Assembly (NCBI GenBank): GCA_905182495.1
Contig: CAJJBU010000011.1
Location: 1-57,455 of the forward strand
DNA length: 57,455 nt
Source: Flavobacteriales bacterium UBA952
GTDB lineage: Bacteria; Bacteroidota; Bacteroidia; Flavobacteriales_D; Crocinitomicaceae
Direction: 5' to 3'
In this document: piece by piece, positions 1 to 8,085 of the stretch
How the letters are laid out: every line of letters starts with the position of its first letter
Position numbering within the stretch: the stretch's first letter is position 1
The notes under the pieces: generated by a model
Seen by the model: the letters and a program-made list of their open reading frames with translations, nothing else
What the model was told of the DNA's origin: nothing
The model's database searches: none
Made by a program: the position numbers and the translations under genes

Positions 1-81
1 AGCTATGAACTTTATAACCAAGGAGATCGCATAGAAGCTATATGGTATGACCATAACGGGAATGTTGAATACGAAAATTAA
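1..81 (+). CDS. C-terminal fragment of an unknown protein
   Basis: Frame 1 is open from the first base and ends at a TAA at 79-81, giving the last 26 residues of a protein whose start lies outside the window. The visible tail is polar and aromatic (it ends NVEYEN) and matches no family I recognise. It is followed by about 190 bases without a gene before ribD. That it is coding is inferred only from the open frame at the window edge, so confidence is low. Confidence 0.35.
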   Translation, partial: SYELYNQGDRIEAIWYDHNGNVEYEN

Positions 82-271
82 GAACAACCCCTCAAAATAA
101 ATTAAGTCTTTCTTCGATTCGAGATGCCTTCTTTAATATAGGCAATTCTATTCCTTCACTTCCACTCTAAATTCCAGTCAATTTGTTAATTTTAAAGTAA
201 TTTAGAAAAAGTCTTATTTTACTCTAAACCCTCAATTATTATTAGGGTTTTTAGGATGACATCGAATTAGA
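82..271. other. Intergenic region upstream of ribD
   Basis: A 190-base AT-rich stretch between the end of the partial gene and ribD. I see no open frame of note, no strong terminator hairpin and no clear TTG / TAnnTTTG promoter pair. It presumably carries the ribD promoter, but I cannot place it. Confidence 0.4.
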
Positions 272-1303
272 ATGACGGATGAAATTTACATACAGAGATG
301 CATTGATCTTGCCAAAAAAGGAGTAAGAGCGGTTGCTCCTAACCCAATGGTCGGATGCGTAATTGTACTCGAAGAAAAAATAATCGGTGAAGGGTATCAT
401 AAGGTTTACGGGGGACCCCATGCAGAGGTATTGGCCATAGAAAACGTTTCCGAAAAGCATCTTCTCAAAAAGGCGACCTTATACGTTACTCTGGAACCCT
501 GTTCACATATTGGCAAAACCGCCCCTTGTGCTGACTTAATTATTAAATATGGAATAAGAAAGGTCATTATCGGAACAATTGACCCGAATCCGTTGGTAGG
601 TGGTAAAGGGATTGAAAAGTTGAAAAATGCCGGGATTAAGGTGACTGAAGGAGTCCTTCAAGAACAATGCTTGGAACTTAACAAACGATTTTTTACTTTT
701 CATCAAAAGCAGCGCCCATATGTGATTCTTAAGTGGGCTCAAACCTTAGATGGGTTTTTAGATCGTTTGAGAGAGGATGATACTGAAAAAGTGAATTGGA
801 TTTCAGCGCCTGAAACCAGAACACTTGTCCATAAATGGCGCAGTGAAGAGCAAAGCATATTGGTAGGACGAAATACGATAATCAATGACAACCCTTCATT
901 AACCGTTAGAGAATACGGAGGTCTGAATCCGATTAGATTGGTAATTGATAGCCAACTTCAAATTAGTGAGTCCCTAAATGTTTATTCAAAAGAGGCGCCA
1001 ACTATTGTTTTTAATAGAATAAAAGATGCAAAAGACAACAACATCGAATGGGTGAAAATCAAAGAAACAAGTACCAAGAATATTCTTGATGAATTATACA
1101 AAAGAGAGATACAATCTGTTTTTGTAGAAGGAGGAAGTCGAACACTTCAGTACTTCATCATTGACAATGTGTGGGATGAGGCACGAGTTATTGTTGGTCA
1201 AAAGTCTTTTAGTGAGGGATATAAAGCACCTGTTATTAACAAAATTCCTGTCAAGTCGATACCTTTTGGAAAAGACATGCTTCATTATTTCAAAAGAAAA
1301 TGA
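272..1303 (+). CDS. ribD: Bifunctional riboflavin biosynthesis protein RibD (deaminase/reductase)
   Basis: Cytosolic enzyme that deaminates 2,5-diamino-6-(ribosylamino)-pyrimidinone 5'-phosphate and then reduces the ribosyl side chain, two early steps of riboflavin synthesis. The N-terminal deaminase domain (about residues 1-145) has the zinc site H50-A-E52 and the P-C77...C86 motif of the cytidine-deaminase fold. The C-terminal reductase domain starts near the ILKWAQTLDG motif (about residue 152) and ends with an FVEGGSRTLQ motif. The length of 343 residues is normal for RibD. The start at 272 leaves the deaminase domain complete. The stop overlaps the start of the next gene by 4 bases (ATGA), so the two are probably co-transcribed and translationally coupled. 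No other rib genes are nearby. Confidence 0.95.
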   Translation: MTDEIYIQRCIDLAKKGVRAVAPNPMVGCVIVLEEKIIGEGYHKVYGGPHAEVLAIENVSEKHLLKKATLYVTLEPCSHIGKTAPCADLIIKYGIRKVIIGTIDPNPLVGGKGIEKLKNAGIKVTEGVLQEQCLELNKRFFTFHQKQRPYVILKWAQTLDGFLDRLREDDTEKVNWISAPETRTLVHKWRSEEQSILVGRNTIINDNPSLTVREYGGLNPIRLVIDSQLQISESLNVYSKEAPTIVFNRIKDAKDNNIEWVKIKETSTKNILDELYKREIQSVFVEGGSRTLQYFIIDNVWDEARVIVGQKSFSEGYKAPVINKIPVKSIPFGKDMLHYFKRK

Positions 1304-2166
1304 TTGCAATTATAGGCACCGTTGTTTGCTCAACATTAATCTTTGTGATTTTTAGAATTTTCGAAAGGTATAACATCCATACCTTTCAGGCCATCATCAT
1401 CAATTATCTAACTGCTTTTCTATGTGGCTATTTAATTCACTTTAAAGAGGTTTCCAAAGAGGTATTCGTTCATTTAGAATGGTTGCCATTTGTTGGGTTT
1501 TCAGCACTCCTTTTCATCTCCTTATTTCTTTTAATGGCCATCAGCTCCCAAAAAAATGGAATTGCTGCCACATCCGTTGCCGTAAAAATGAGCATGGCTG
1601 TATCGATGATAGGGATGATCCTATTATATAATGAAGAAGTTTCTTACCCAAAAGTCATTGGAATCATATTGGCACTCGTTGGGGTGTACTTAATAGCTGC
1701 CCCTGGTCCGTCCGGTACAAAAAAGACATCCGCCTACATGTTAATTGTTCTTTTTGTTGGGAGCGGACTTTTGGATCTAAATCTAAATTATGCCCAAAAC
1801 CATGTCTTGAATCACATTAGCTCGTCCTTATTTACCGCTTTCGGTTTCGGGGCAGCCTTTAGCATCGGTATTGTCGTTTATTTGATACAAATAATAAGGG
1901 CCAAGGCAGCACCGTTTCATTATAAAAATGCAATTGCGGGTATTCTTCTAGGTATCCCAAACTATTATTCAATTTATTTCCTCTTAGAATCTTACAATGC
2001 GATCTCATGGAATGACTCCAGTATTTTGGCCCTAGTGAATGTATCGGTTGTCATACTTTCTGTTTTGACTGGATTACTTGCTTACAAAGAGGTTCTCAAT
2101 TCAAAAAAAATCGTGGGAATCGTGGCCTCCATACTCGCGATTTTGATGCTCTACATATCCTCTTAA
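1300..2166 (+). CDS. EamA/DMT-family transporter
   Basis: An integral inner-membrane protein of 288 residues with about ten hydrophobic segments arranged as two tandem EamA-like halves, typical of the drug/metabolite transporter superfamily. The second half contains the usual polar break after a helix and ends with a long hydrophobic segment. The start overlaps ribD by 4 bases, which argues for one mRNA. Coupling to ribD could hint at a flavin-related or precursor substrate, but that is inference; the DMT family is too broad to assign a substrate from sequence alone. Confidence 0.85.
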   Translation: MIAIIGTVVCSTLIFVIFRIFERYNIHTFQAIIINYLTAFLCGYLIHFKEVSKEVFVHLEWLPFVGFSALLFISLFLLMAISSQKNGIAATSVAVKMSMAVSMIGMILLYNEEVSYPKVIGIILALVGVYLIAAPGPSGTKKTSAYMLIVLFVGSGLLDLNLNYAQNHVLNHISSSLFTAFGFGAAFSIGIVVYLIQIIRAKAAPFHYKNAIAGILLGIPNYYSIYFLLESYNAISWNDSSILALVNVSVVILSVLTGLLAYKEVLNSKKIVGIVASILAILMLYISS

Positions 2167-2184
2167 TTTGTACTTTTAAGCACT

Positions 2185-2835
2185 ATGAAATTATTTTGCT
2201 TCATCTCAATTTTACTCCTGCCTTACTTTTACTTTGCGCAAAGTAAGATTACGCTAGCCGTTTTAAAATACAATGGCGGTGGTGACTACTACGCGAACCC
2301 GACGGCATTGCCGAACCTTATCAAATTCTGTAACAACAGCCTTGAAACCAATCTCAATGAAGAAGATGTTCCCTATGTAGAAGCAGGGAGCAAGGATCTT
2401 TTTCGATTTCCTTTCATTCATATGACAGGACATGGAAACGTTGTATTATCGCGACAAGAGGTTACGAACCTAAGACTTTACTTTGAAGCTGGTGGCTTTT
2501 TACACATTGATGACAATTACGGAATGGATCCCTTTATTCGAGTGGAACTTAAAAAAGTATTTCCGCAAACTGAGCTTATTGAAATCCCTGCGAATCACCC
2601 CATATTTCATCAAACATTCAATTTCCAGGGTATCCCTAAGATTCATGAGCACGATGGGAAAGCAGCGCAAGCATTTGGAATTCACCTTAACGGTCGGTTG
2701 GTCTGCTTATATACTTATGAAACGGATCTCAGTGATGGATGGGAAGATGCCAATGTGCACAATGACACTGAAATCAAAAGAAGAGAAGCACTCGAAATGG
2801 GAGCAAACATCATTCAATATGTTTTCACGAATTAA
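2185..2835 (+). CDS. DUF4159-domain exported protein
   Basis: A 216-residue protein with an N-terminal signal peptide (about residues 1-19, ending FYFAQ) followed by a single DUF4159-like domain. Typical features are a ...YNGGGDYYANP segment soon after the signal peptide, a MTGHGN motif, an EAGGFLHIDDNYG motif and conserved acidic and His residues. DUF4159 proteins are common in Bacteroidota; their role is unknown, although the fold resembles glutamine-amidotransferase-like domains. It follows the EamA gene by 18 bases and probably belongs to the ribD transcript. Its stop codon overlaps the stop of the convergent peptidyl-prolyl isomerase gene by four bases (TTAA at 2832-2835). Confidence 0.8.
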   Translation: MKLFCFISILLLPYFYFAQSKITLAVLKYNGGGDYYANPTALPNLIKFCNNSLETNLNEEDVPYVEAGSKDLFRFPFIHMTGHGNVVLSRQEVTNLRLYFEAGGFLHIDDNYGMDPFIRVELKKVFPQTELIEIPANHPIFHQTFNFQGIPKIHEHDGKAAQAFGIHLNGRLVCLYTYETDLSDGWEDANVHNDTEIKRREALEMGANIIQYVFTN

Positions 2836-3965
2836 TGATTGTGGTCATGCCCCTCGTGGTCATGCCCCTCGTGGCCCGAAGTCCCTTCCTTATTCTCGCT
2901 GAAATCAAGTAATTGGATGTCAAAAATCAAATCTGAATATGGCGGGATAGCTCCTTTTTTCCCAGCCTTACCATAGGCTTGGTAATAAGGGATAATTACT
3001 TTAATTTTCTCTCCTTTACCAATTAAGGCAATGCCTTCCTCAAAACCTGGAATCATTTTTTGCACCTTATATCGAAAGCTAAGAGGCTCATTTCTATCTA
3101 AAGAAGAATCAAATTTCTCCCCATTGGACCTAAAAGACCCTGTATAATGAAGAGTCACTTGCATACCTTCCTTTAATCCAGGAACGTTTTCACCTTTGCG
3201 GGCTTTTCTTCGCTTTTTCTCTTTAACATATACAAGGCCAGATTCAGTGAGCTTGGCACGACGGTGCTTCTTTTTCACCTGCTTGTACATGTATTTGCTA
3301 TAGTCTTCCTCAGACATAGCTGAGATCATTTCTAATTCTTGTTTTCTAGATTCCTCCAATGCTTTTAACGGATCATAAACCGAATGAAAAGCTTCCATAG
3401 CATCAAAGTTAATTGCTGCGCTTCCAATACGAATGATTTTAACACTGCTGATTAGGTCATCTTTTTCGATCTCATTTACGATATCCATTCCCTCCAAGAC
3501 ATGTCCGAAAACCGTATGTTTCCGGTCTAACCAAGTCGTCGCTTTGTGCGTGATGAAAAACTGACTGCCATTCGTATTCGCTCCTGAATTAGCCATTGAT
3601 AAAATACCAGGTCCGCTATGCGTCAAACCATCAACAATTTCATCATAAAATTCATATCCTGGATCGCCAGTACCATTGCCTAATGGACAACCTCCCTGAA
3701 TCATGAAATCAGCAATGACGCGATGAAATTTCAAACCATCATAATATGGAGATTGAATGGAAATACCATCAACCGAAAATCCCCCCTCAGCCAAGCCTAT
3801 AAAATTGCCTACTGTCATTGGCGTTTTCTCAAATTCCAATTGACAGATTATCAACCCTTTATTCGTGTTGAATTCCGCATAAATGCCATCACCCAAATCT
3901 GATTTTTGTCCATAAGAAACACTACTCCAAAATAGGAGTGATAATAAATAAATGAGATTTTTCAT
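2832..3965 (-). CDS. Exported dual-domain peptidyl-prolyl isomerase (cyclophilin + FKBP)
   Basis: A 377-residue prolyl isomerase with a signal peptide (about 1-20, ending SYGQ). A cyclophilin domain (about 27-185) contains FHRVIADFMIQGGCP, the GPGILSMAN and NGSQFFI motifs, and the conserved HTVFGHV segment. A Lys/Arg-rich charged linker (about 215-260) leads to an FKBP domain (about 268-357) with VTLHYTGS, FDSSLDR, IPGFEEGI and IPPYSDLIFDI. It ends in a His/Asp/Glu-rich tail, GHEGHDHEGHDHNH. Both catalytic folds look complete. The absence of a lipobox suggests a periplasmic protein. It lies 17 bases downstream of a second exported FKBP in the CBS-nadK-FKBP operon. Cyclophilin/FKBP fusions are known as dual-family immunophilins. 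The His-rich tail may bind metal (inference). Confidence 0.92.
   Translation of the reverse strand: MKNLIYLLSLLFWSSVSYGQKSDLGDGIYAEFNTNKGLIICQLEFEKTPMTVGNFIGLAEGGFSVDGISIQSPYYDGLKFHRVIADFMIQGGCPLGNGTGDPGYEFYDEIVDGLTHSGPGILSMANSGANTNGSQFFITHKATTWLDRKHTVFGHVLEGMDIVNEIEKDDLISSVKIIRIGSAAINFDAMEAFHSVYDPLKALEESRKQELEMISAMSEEDYSKYMYKQVKKKHRRAKLTESGLVYVKEKKRRKARKGENVPGLKEGMQVTLHYTGSFRSNGEKFDSSLDRNEPLSFRYKVQKMIPGFEEGIALIGKGEKIKVIIPYYQAYGKAGKKGAIPPYSDLIFDIQLLDFSENKEGTSGHEGHDHEGHDHNH
2841..2870. repeat. 15-bp tandem repeat in the 3' end of the PPIase gene
   Basis: The unit GTGGTCATGCCCCTC occurs twice in perfect tandem (2841-2855, 2856-2870), followed by four bases of a third copy. Read on the minus strand it encodes the GHDHE-type repeats of the His-rich tail. 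Because the unit is a multiple of three, gain or loss of copies would lengthen or shorten the tail without a frameshift. Confidence 0.85.
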
Positions 3966-3982
3966 TTTAAATTAAATTATAA

Positions 3983-4669
3983 TTATTCGTTTGTGAAGCC
4001 CAATAATTCGACCTCAAAGATTAAAGGCATAAAAGGTTTGATAAAAGCACCCTGTGGATTGGCTCCGTATGCTAGTTCTTGCGGGATGAAAAACTTAAAT
4101 TTTGAACCAATTGACATTAATTGCAAGCCCTCGGTCCATCCTGGAATGACTTGGTTTAATCCAAATTCAATCGGTTCTCCACGATCAACAGAACTATCAA
4201 AGACCTCTCCTTTAGGAGTCGTGCCATGATAATGAACCTTTACTTTGGAAGTAGCAACAGGCTTTTCACCATTGCCTTTTTTCAAGACCATATATTGAAG
4301 ACCGGATGCCGTTACTTGAATATCCTTATTCTTTTTATTTTCCTCAAGAAATTTTTCTCCTTCTACCTTGAGAATCAAATTGTCTTTTTCTGCTGCTTCC
4401 GCCTTAATTTTATTTTTATTCTGGAAATAAGAACTAATAATAGCGTTTCCCGGATCTAGACATAAGGGCTGAGAAGAATTTAGACCGTCTTTTAATCCTT
4501 GCACAACAAGTGCTTTATTGGCTTCACTTAAATCACGAAGAACATTGGTCGCAATGGATTGGCCGATTAAATAGGATACGCTGTCGATTTGTGAATTTAA
4601 AGTCGCTTGACTAAAGGTACTTGATGCCATCATAAGGAATAGCATAAATGTGGAGATTTTCATTTTCAT
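3983..4669 (-). CDS. Exported FKBP-type peptidyl-prolyl isomerase
   Basis: A 228-residue FKBP with a signal peptide (about 1-20, ending TFSQ), an N-terminal helical segment (about 25-115) with the VSYLIGQSIATN motif typical of FkpA/Mip-type dimerisation domains, and an FKBP domain (about 125-226) with KVHYHGTTPKGEVFDSS, VIPGWTEGLQLM, the AYG motif and an FIKPFMPLIFEVEL ending. The conserved core residues are present, so activity is likely. It abuts nadK exactly (nadK ends at 4670). A second in-frame ATG follows two codons in (MKMK), so the start may be 6 bases later. A periplasmic folding role is inferred from the family. Confidence 0.9.
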   Translation of the reverse strand: MKMKISTFMLFLMMASSTFSQATLNSQIDSVSYLIGQSIATNVLRDLSEANKALVVQGLKDGLNSSQPLCLDPGNAIISSYFQNKNKIKAEAAEKDNLILKVEGEKFLEENKKNKDIQVTASGLQYMVLKKGNGEKPVATSKVKVHYHGTTPKGEVFDSSVDRGEPIEFGLNQVIPGWTEGLQLMSIGSKFKFFIPQELAYGANPQGAFIKPFMPLIFEVELLGFTNE

Positions 4670-5548
4670 TTAATTTCTGTTATCAATGCCCCAAAGCATT
4701 TTATTTCTAATTGTATCTAAAAAATTATTGTTTTCAAATTTAATGACTTTGATCATAAAATCAGCTTTTTTTATCACGATTTCTTGCCCCTGACGAATGC
4801 TAATTGATTTACCATCTAAACTCAATAAGTATGAACGACCTCTACCTTCAACATTCAAAGTAATAGGCATATGGTCAGGGATGACCATTGGTCTTACATT
4901 CAAGTTGTGAGGCGCAATAGGTGTAACAATATGCACTTGACATCCAGGGGTTACAATTGGACCTCCACAGCTTAAATTATAAGCCGTAGAACCTGTTGGG
5001 GTCGAGACAATCAAGCCATCAGACCAATACGTATTCAGGAAATTCCCATCTAAGGACACCCTAACCGTCATCATTGATGAAGAATCCTTTTTATGAAGTG
5101 CCAATTCATTCATGGCAAAAAAATCATTTTCTAACAATCCATCATCGGCGTGAACCCTTAATAAAGATCTTTCTTGATAAATATATTTTTTATCCCGGAC
5201 CAATCCTAAGGCCTCTTGGATATTTTCTTTAGAAACATTTGCTAAAAATCCGAGTCTACCCGTATTAATCCCTAGTATAGGGAAACCTGAACTTCGGATA
5301 TAATTAACAGACTTTAGAAAGGTACCATCTCCACCTATACTAATCATCAAATCGACTCCTGAAGTCAAATCATTAGCAGAAGAAAAGGTGTCAAATGGGA
5401 AATTTAAAGTGGTTTTTTGAGTGAGAGATTTTGACATTTCTTCTTCAAGAATCATTTCCCATCCAAAAGAACTCAACGTTTCAAATACTTCATTGAATGC
5501 TGGTAAGGTCTGCTTGGTAATTTTTCGTCCGTAAATTGCTACGCGCAT
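4670..5548 (-). CDS. nadK: NAD kinase
   Basis: Cytosolic enzyme that phosphorylates NAD+ to NADP+. The 292 residues include the ATP-binding GGDG motif (G72-G73-D74-G75 in SIGGDGTFLKS), the NTGRLGFLAN motif and the TPTGSTAYNLSCGGPIV motif, all hallmarks of the NadK/PpnK family. Length is normal. It sits 2 bases after the CBS-domain gene and abuts the downstream FKBP gene, so all four minus-strand genes from 6222 to 2832 probably form one operon. Clustering of nadK with a CBS protein and pdxJ is familiar in Flavobacteria. Confidence 0.97.
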   Translation of the reverse strand: MRVAIYGRKITKQTLPAFNEVFETLSSFGWEMILEEEMSKSLTQKTTLNFPFDTFSSANDLTSGVDLMISIGGDGTFLKSVNYIRSSGFPILGINTGRLGFLANVSKENIQEALGLVRDKKYIYQERSLLRVHADDGLLENDFFAMNELALHKKDSSSMMTVRVSLDGNFLNTYWSDGLIVSTPTGSTAYNLSCGGPIVTPGCQVHIVTPIAPHNLNVRPMVIPDHMPITLNVEGRGRSYLLSLDGKSISIRQGQEIVIKKADFMIKVIKFENNNFLDTIRNKMLWGIDNRN

Positions 5549-5550
5549 AA

Positions 5551-6222
5551 TTAGTATTTCAGGTAGTTCATCAGGATGTCATAACGCAATTTCAAGTCAT
5601 CAGACCCCATTCCATTTTGATACTGTGCCTTTACGACATAATCATAACGTTCAAAGGTTTGAATAATATGCGTCAAATCCAGTTGATTAATTTTTAATGT
5701 AATATCCAGATTTGTAGATGACGCATCTGATAAAATAGTTGAACTTAATATTTTTGCATTATTACTTTCTACAATTTGGCCTATTTGAGCCATTGAATAA
5801 TCGGATTGACTTACTTCTAAAACCAATATCCCACCTTTTTCTTTCATGCTGGAGGTATTGGCGATAGTAGTCATGAGCTCAAATATATTCGTGCAGCCAA
5901 GATATTTTTCTTGATCATCTAAAATAGGCATAACACTTATTTTAAATTCTGATATTTTTGCTAAAATCTCAAATAGGTGGGCATCTGCCTTCACATATGG
6001 ACGCGGTAAATGTTGAAATAAGACATCTAAATCCTCACTAAAATCAAGCTTATCTAAAATATCTGTTTCAGAAACGAGCCCCACATAATTGCCGTTCTTT
6101 AAAACTGGAAGGTGTGAAACCTTGAATTCATCCATCCAATTCATCGCCTTCTCACCCGAATCAGTATGAACGAGAGGTGGAATATCATATGTTATTAAAT
6201 CTATGGCGTTCATGACATGCAA
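5551..6222 (-). CDS. CBS-domain protein
   Basis: A 223-residue soluble protein with two CBS motifs in the first 120 residues (first around VSHLPVLKNGNYVGLVSETDIL, second around ISVMPILDDQEKYLGCTNIFELM). A C-terminal region (about 130-200) looks like a small ACT-type ligand-binding fold (GGILVLEV..., IVESNNAKILSS). CBS pairs usually bind adenine nucleotides and regulate a partner. The adjacency to nadK suggests, without proof, sensing linked to NAD(P) or nucleotide state. A second in-frame ATG (MNAIDL) at 6213 is an equally good start. Confidence 0.85.
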   Translation of the reverse strand: MHVMNAIDLITYDIPPLVHTDSGEKAMNWMDEFKVSHLPVLKNGNYVGLVSETDILDKLDFSEDLDVLFQHLPRPYVKADAHLFEILAKISEFKISVMPILDDQEKYLGCTNIFELMTTIANTSSMKEKGGILVLEVSQSDYSMAQIGQIVESNNAKILSSTILSDASSTNLDITLKINQLDLTHIIQTFERYDYVVKAQYQNGMGSDDLKLRYDILMNYLKY

Positions 6223-6274
6223 AGTAGTTAAATCATTTAAGAGTTTGTAAATTTACTACTTCAAAATTAGTGCC

Positions 6275-6988
6275 ATGATTAATTTGAGTGTCAATATTAA
6301 TAAAATCGCTACGCTGCGTAATGCTAGAGGTGGTGACCTGCCAAATATTCTCCAATTTGCAAAGGATTGTGAACGCTTTGGAGCCGATGGAATAACCGTT
6401 CATCCCAGACCTGATGAACGGCATATTACGACACGTGATGTTTATGATTTAGAATCTGTGGTTCAAACAGAATTCAATATTGAAGGCTATCCTGACGATA
6501 GGTATATGAAAATAATCAAAGAAGTCCTGCCCATGCAGGCTACACTAGTTCCTGATCCTCCAGGAGTATTAACTTCAGACAATGGATGGAATATCGCCAA
6601 GAACAAAAAAAAGCTTGTGGATACAATTCAGGAACTTAAATCACTTGGGGTTAGATCCTCCATATTTGTTAATGCAGATATTGAAAGTATGCACTTGGCT
6701 CATGATGTCAAAGCGGATGCCATTGAACTATACACAGGCCCCTTTGCAAATAATTTCAGTATAGACCCTGAAATGTCTGTAGAGAATTACGTCAGTGCGG
6801 CAAAAATCGCTAATGAACTTGGTCTGAGAATTAATGCCGGGCATGACTTAAGTTTAAAAAATCTCAACTACTTTAAAAATCAAGTACAATTCCTTTCTGA
6901 AGTATCAATAGGACATGCTATCATTTCTGACGCATTATATCTAGGAATAGAAGCAGCAATTGCTGCTTATAAGACATGTCTTTCTTAA
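6275..6988 (+). CDS. pdxJ: Pyridoxine 5'-phosphate synthase PdxJ
   Basis: Cytosolic enzyme that condenses 1-deoxyxylulose 5-phosphate with 3-amino-2-oxopropyl phosphate to make pyridoxine 5'-phosphate (PLP pathway). The 237-residue sequence has the PdxJ N-terminus with LSVNINKIATLRNARG, the active-site segment ITVHPRPDERHI, the EGYPD segment, VTLVPDPPG-like TLVPDPPG, and the C-terminal INAGHDL and VSIGHAIISDAL phosphate-binding motifs. Length is typical. It is divergent from the CBS gene (52-base gap). Its stop overlaps the stop of the convergent MscS gene by 4 bases (TTAA at 6985-6988). Confidence 0.97.
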   Translation: MINLSVNINKIATLRNARGGDLPNILQFAKDCERFGADGITVHPRPDERHITTRDVYDLESVVQTEFNIEGYPDDRYMKIIKEVLPMQATLVPDPPGVLTSDNGWNIAKNKKKLVDTIQELKSLGVRSSIFVNADIESMHLAHDVKADAIELYTGPFANNFSIDPEMSVENYVSAAKIANELGLRINAGHDLSLKNLNYFKNQVQFLSEVSIGHAIISDALYLGIEAAIAAYKTCLS

Positions 6989-8085
6989 TCCTGAGAAGGC
7001 ATATGCACAGTTCTTTGAGGAAAAGGTATGCGGATATCGTGTTTCCTGAATAAGCGATCAATTTCAAATCTGATTTCCGATTTGTAGGTTTTAACATCCC
7101 AATGTTGATCTGCCCAAAATATGAGTTCGAGCTCAAGGCCATTCTCCCCAAAGTCCGATAACCTCACTATAATTTGATGGGTCTTTTTAACCTTTGGATG
7201 GGAATTCGCTGCTTCTTTCAGTAAATCTTTTACTAGCTCCGTATTCGTTCCGTATGCAACGGATACATTAATAATGAAACGTGTTAACTTAGAGCCATGA
7301 CTCCAGTTTTCCACTTTCTCACGCGTCAATAAGGTATTGGGGATTACCAAAACATTGCCTTCCCAAGTTTGAATTTGAGTTGTTCTGATATTAATTTTTT
7401 TAATTCTTACAACCAGTTCATCTTGATCTGAAGTAGAAGATATTTTAATCACATCACCGACCCTTATATTTCCTTCAAGGAGTAAAATAAAACCAGCTAT
7501 TAAATCTCGGAACGCATCTTGAAGACCTAAACCAACCCCAACCAATACCGCAGTAGAACCAATAAAAAGATTCGTAAGTGGGATGTCTAATGCCTGAAAG
7601 CAAAAGAGAAAAGCAAACACATAAATGACATACTTCGCTAATTGGGTATAGATATATTCATTCCCCTCATCGTGAGCGGGATTCACTCTAAGTCTCTTTA
7701 GTAAATATAATTTGGAGAAAAACACAGTTATTCTAGCAGAGAATATTATCGTTAGAATAACGATAATATGATAAAATGAAAACTCAAATTCTCCAATCTG
7801 AAAAATCGGATAATCAAGCATATCATTAAAGCCCACCAATGGATTATTCACCCTTAAGCTTATAATACACAAGTAAAATGCTAAGAAATAAACACTTTGG
7901 CTAATCAATTTAAGTCGCGCAAGCTTTTTACCTCTAATATTAATTTCAGTTTTAGCAACGTATTTATCTAGCAGCTTCAATGCTTCTTTCTTTCCTTTAA
8001 AGGCAAGGAAAAAAATCAATCCAATCATAAGAATATTCCATGCATTCACATCAAAAGGTCCACTATGGAAAAGTATTTCGCTCAT
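6985..8085 (-). CDS. MscS-family mechanosensitive ion channel
   Basis: A 366-residue inner-membrane protein with about four or five hydrophobic segments (residues about 15-180) followed by the MscS pore helix and beta domain. The signature region LFIGSTAVLVGVGLGLQDAFRDLIAGF (about 177-203) is the glycine/alanine-rich pore helix, followed by GNIRVGDVIKI and the IRTTQIQTWEGNVLVIPNTLL beta-domain motif. The C-terminal domain ends with the IRFEIDRLFRKHDIRIPFPQRTVH segment usual in this family. It should relieve hypo-osmotic stress. Its ATG overlaps the dnaG stop by one base (TAATG), so it is the last gene of the dnaG operon. Confidence 0.93.
   Translation of the reverse strand: MSEILFHSGPFDVNAWNILMIGLIFFLAFKGKKEALKLLDKYVAKTEINIRGKKLARLKLISQSVYFLAFYLCIISLRVNNPLVGFNDMLDYPIFQIGEFEFSFYHIIVILTIIFSARITVFFSKLYLLKRLRVNPAHDEGNEYIYTQLAKYVIYVFAFLFCFQALDIPLTNLFIGSTAVLVGVGLGLQDAFRDLIAGFILLLEGNIRVGDVIKISSTSDQDELVVRIKKINIRTTQIQTWEGNVLVIPNTLLTREKVENWSHGSKLTRFIINVSVAYGTNTELVKDLLKEAANSHPKVKKTHQIIVRLSDFGENGLELELIFWADQHWDVKTYKSEIRFEIDRLFRKHDIRIPFPQRTVHMPSQD

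Noticed and set aside
2483..2902. 139-residue plus-strand frame over DUF4159 and the His-rich tail
   Set aside because: Its sequence is an out-of-frame reading of DUF4159 plus the reverse of the tandem repeat; no family resemblance.
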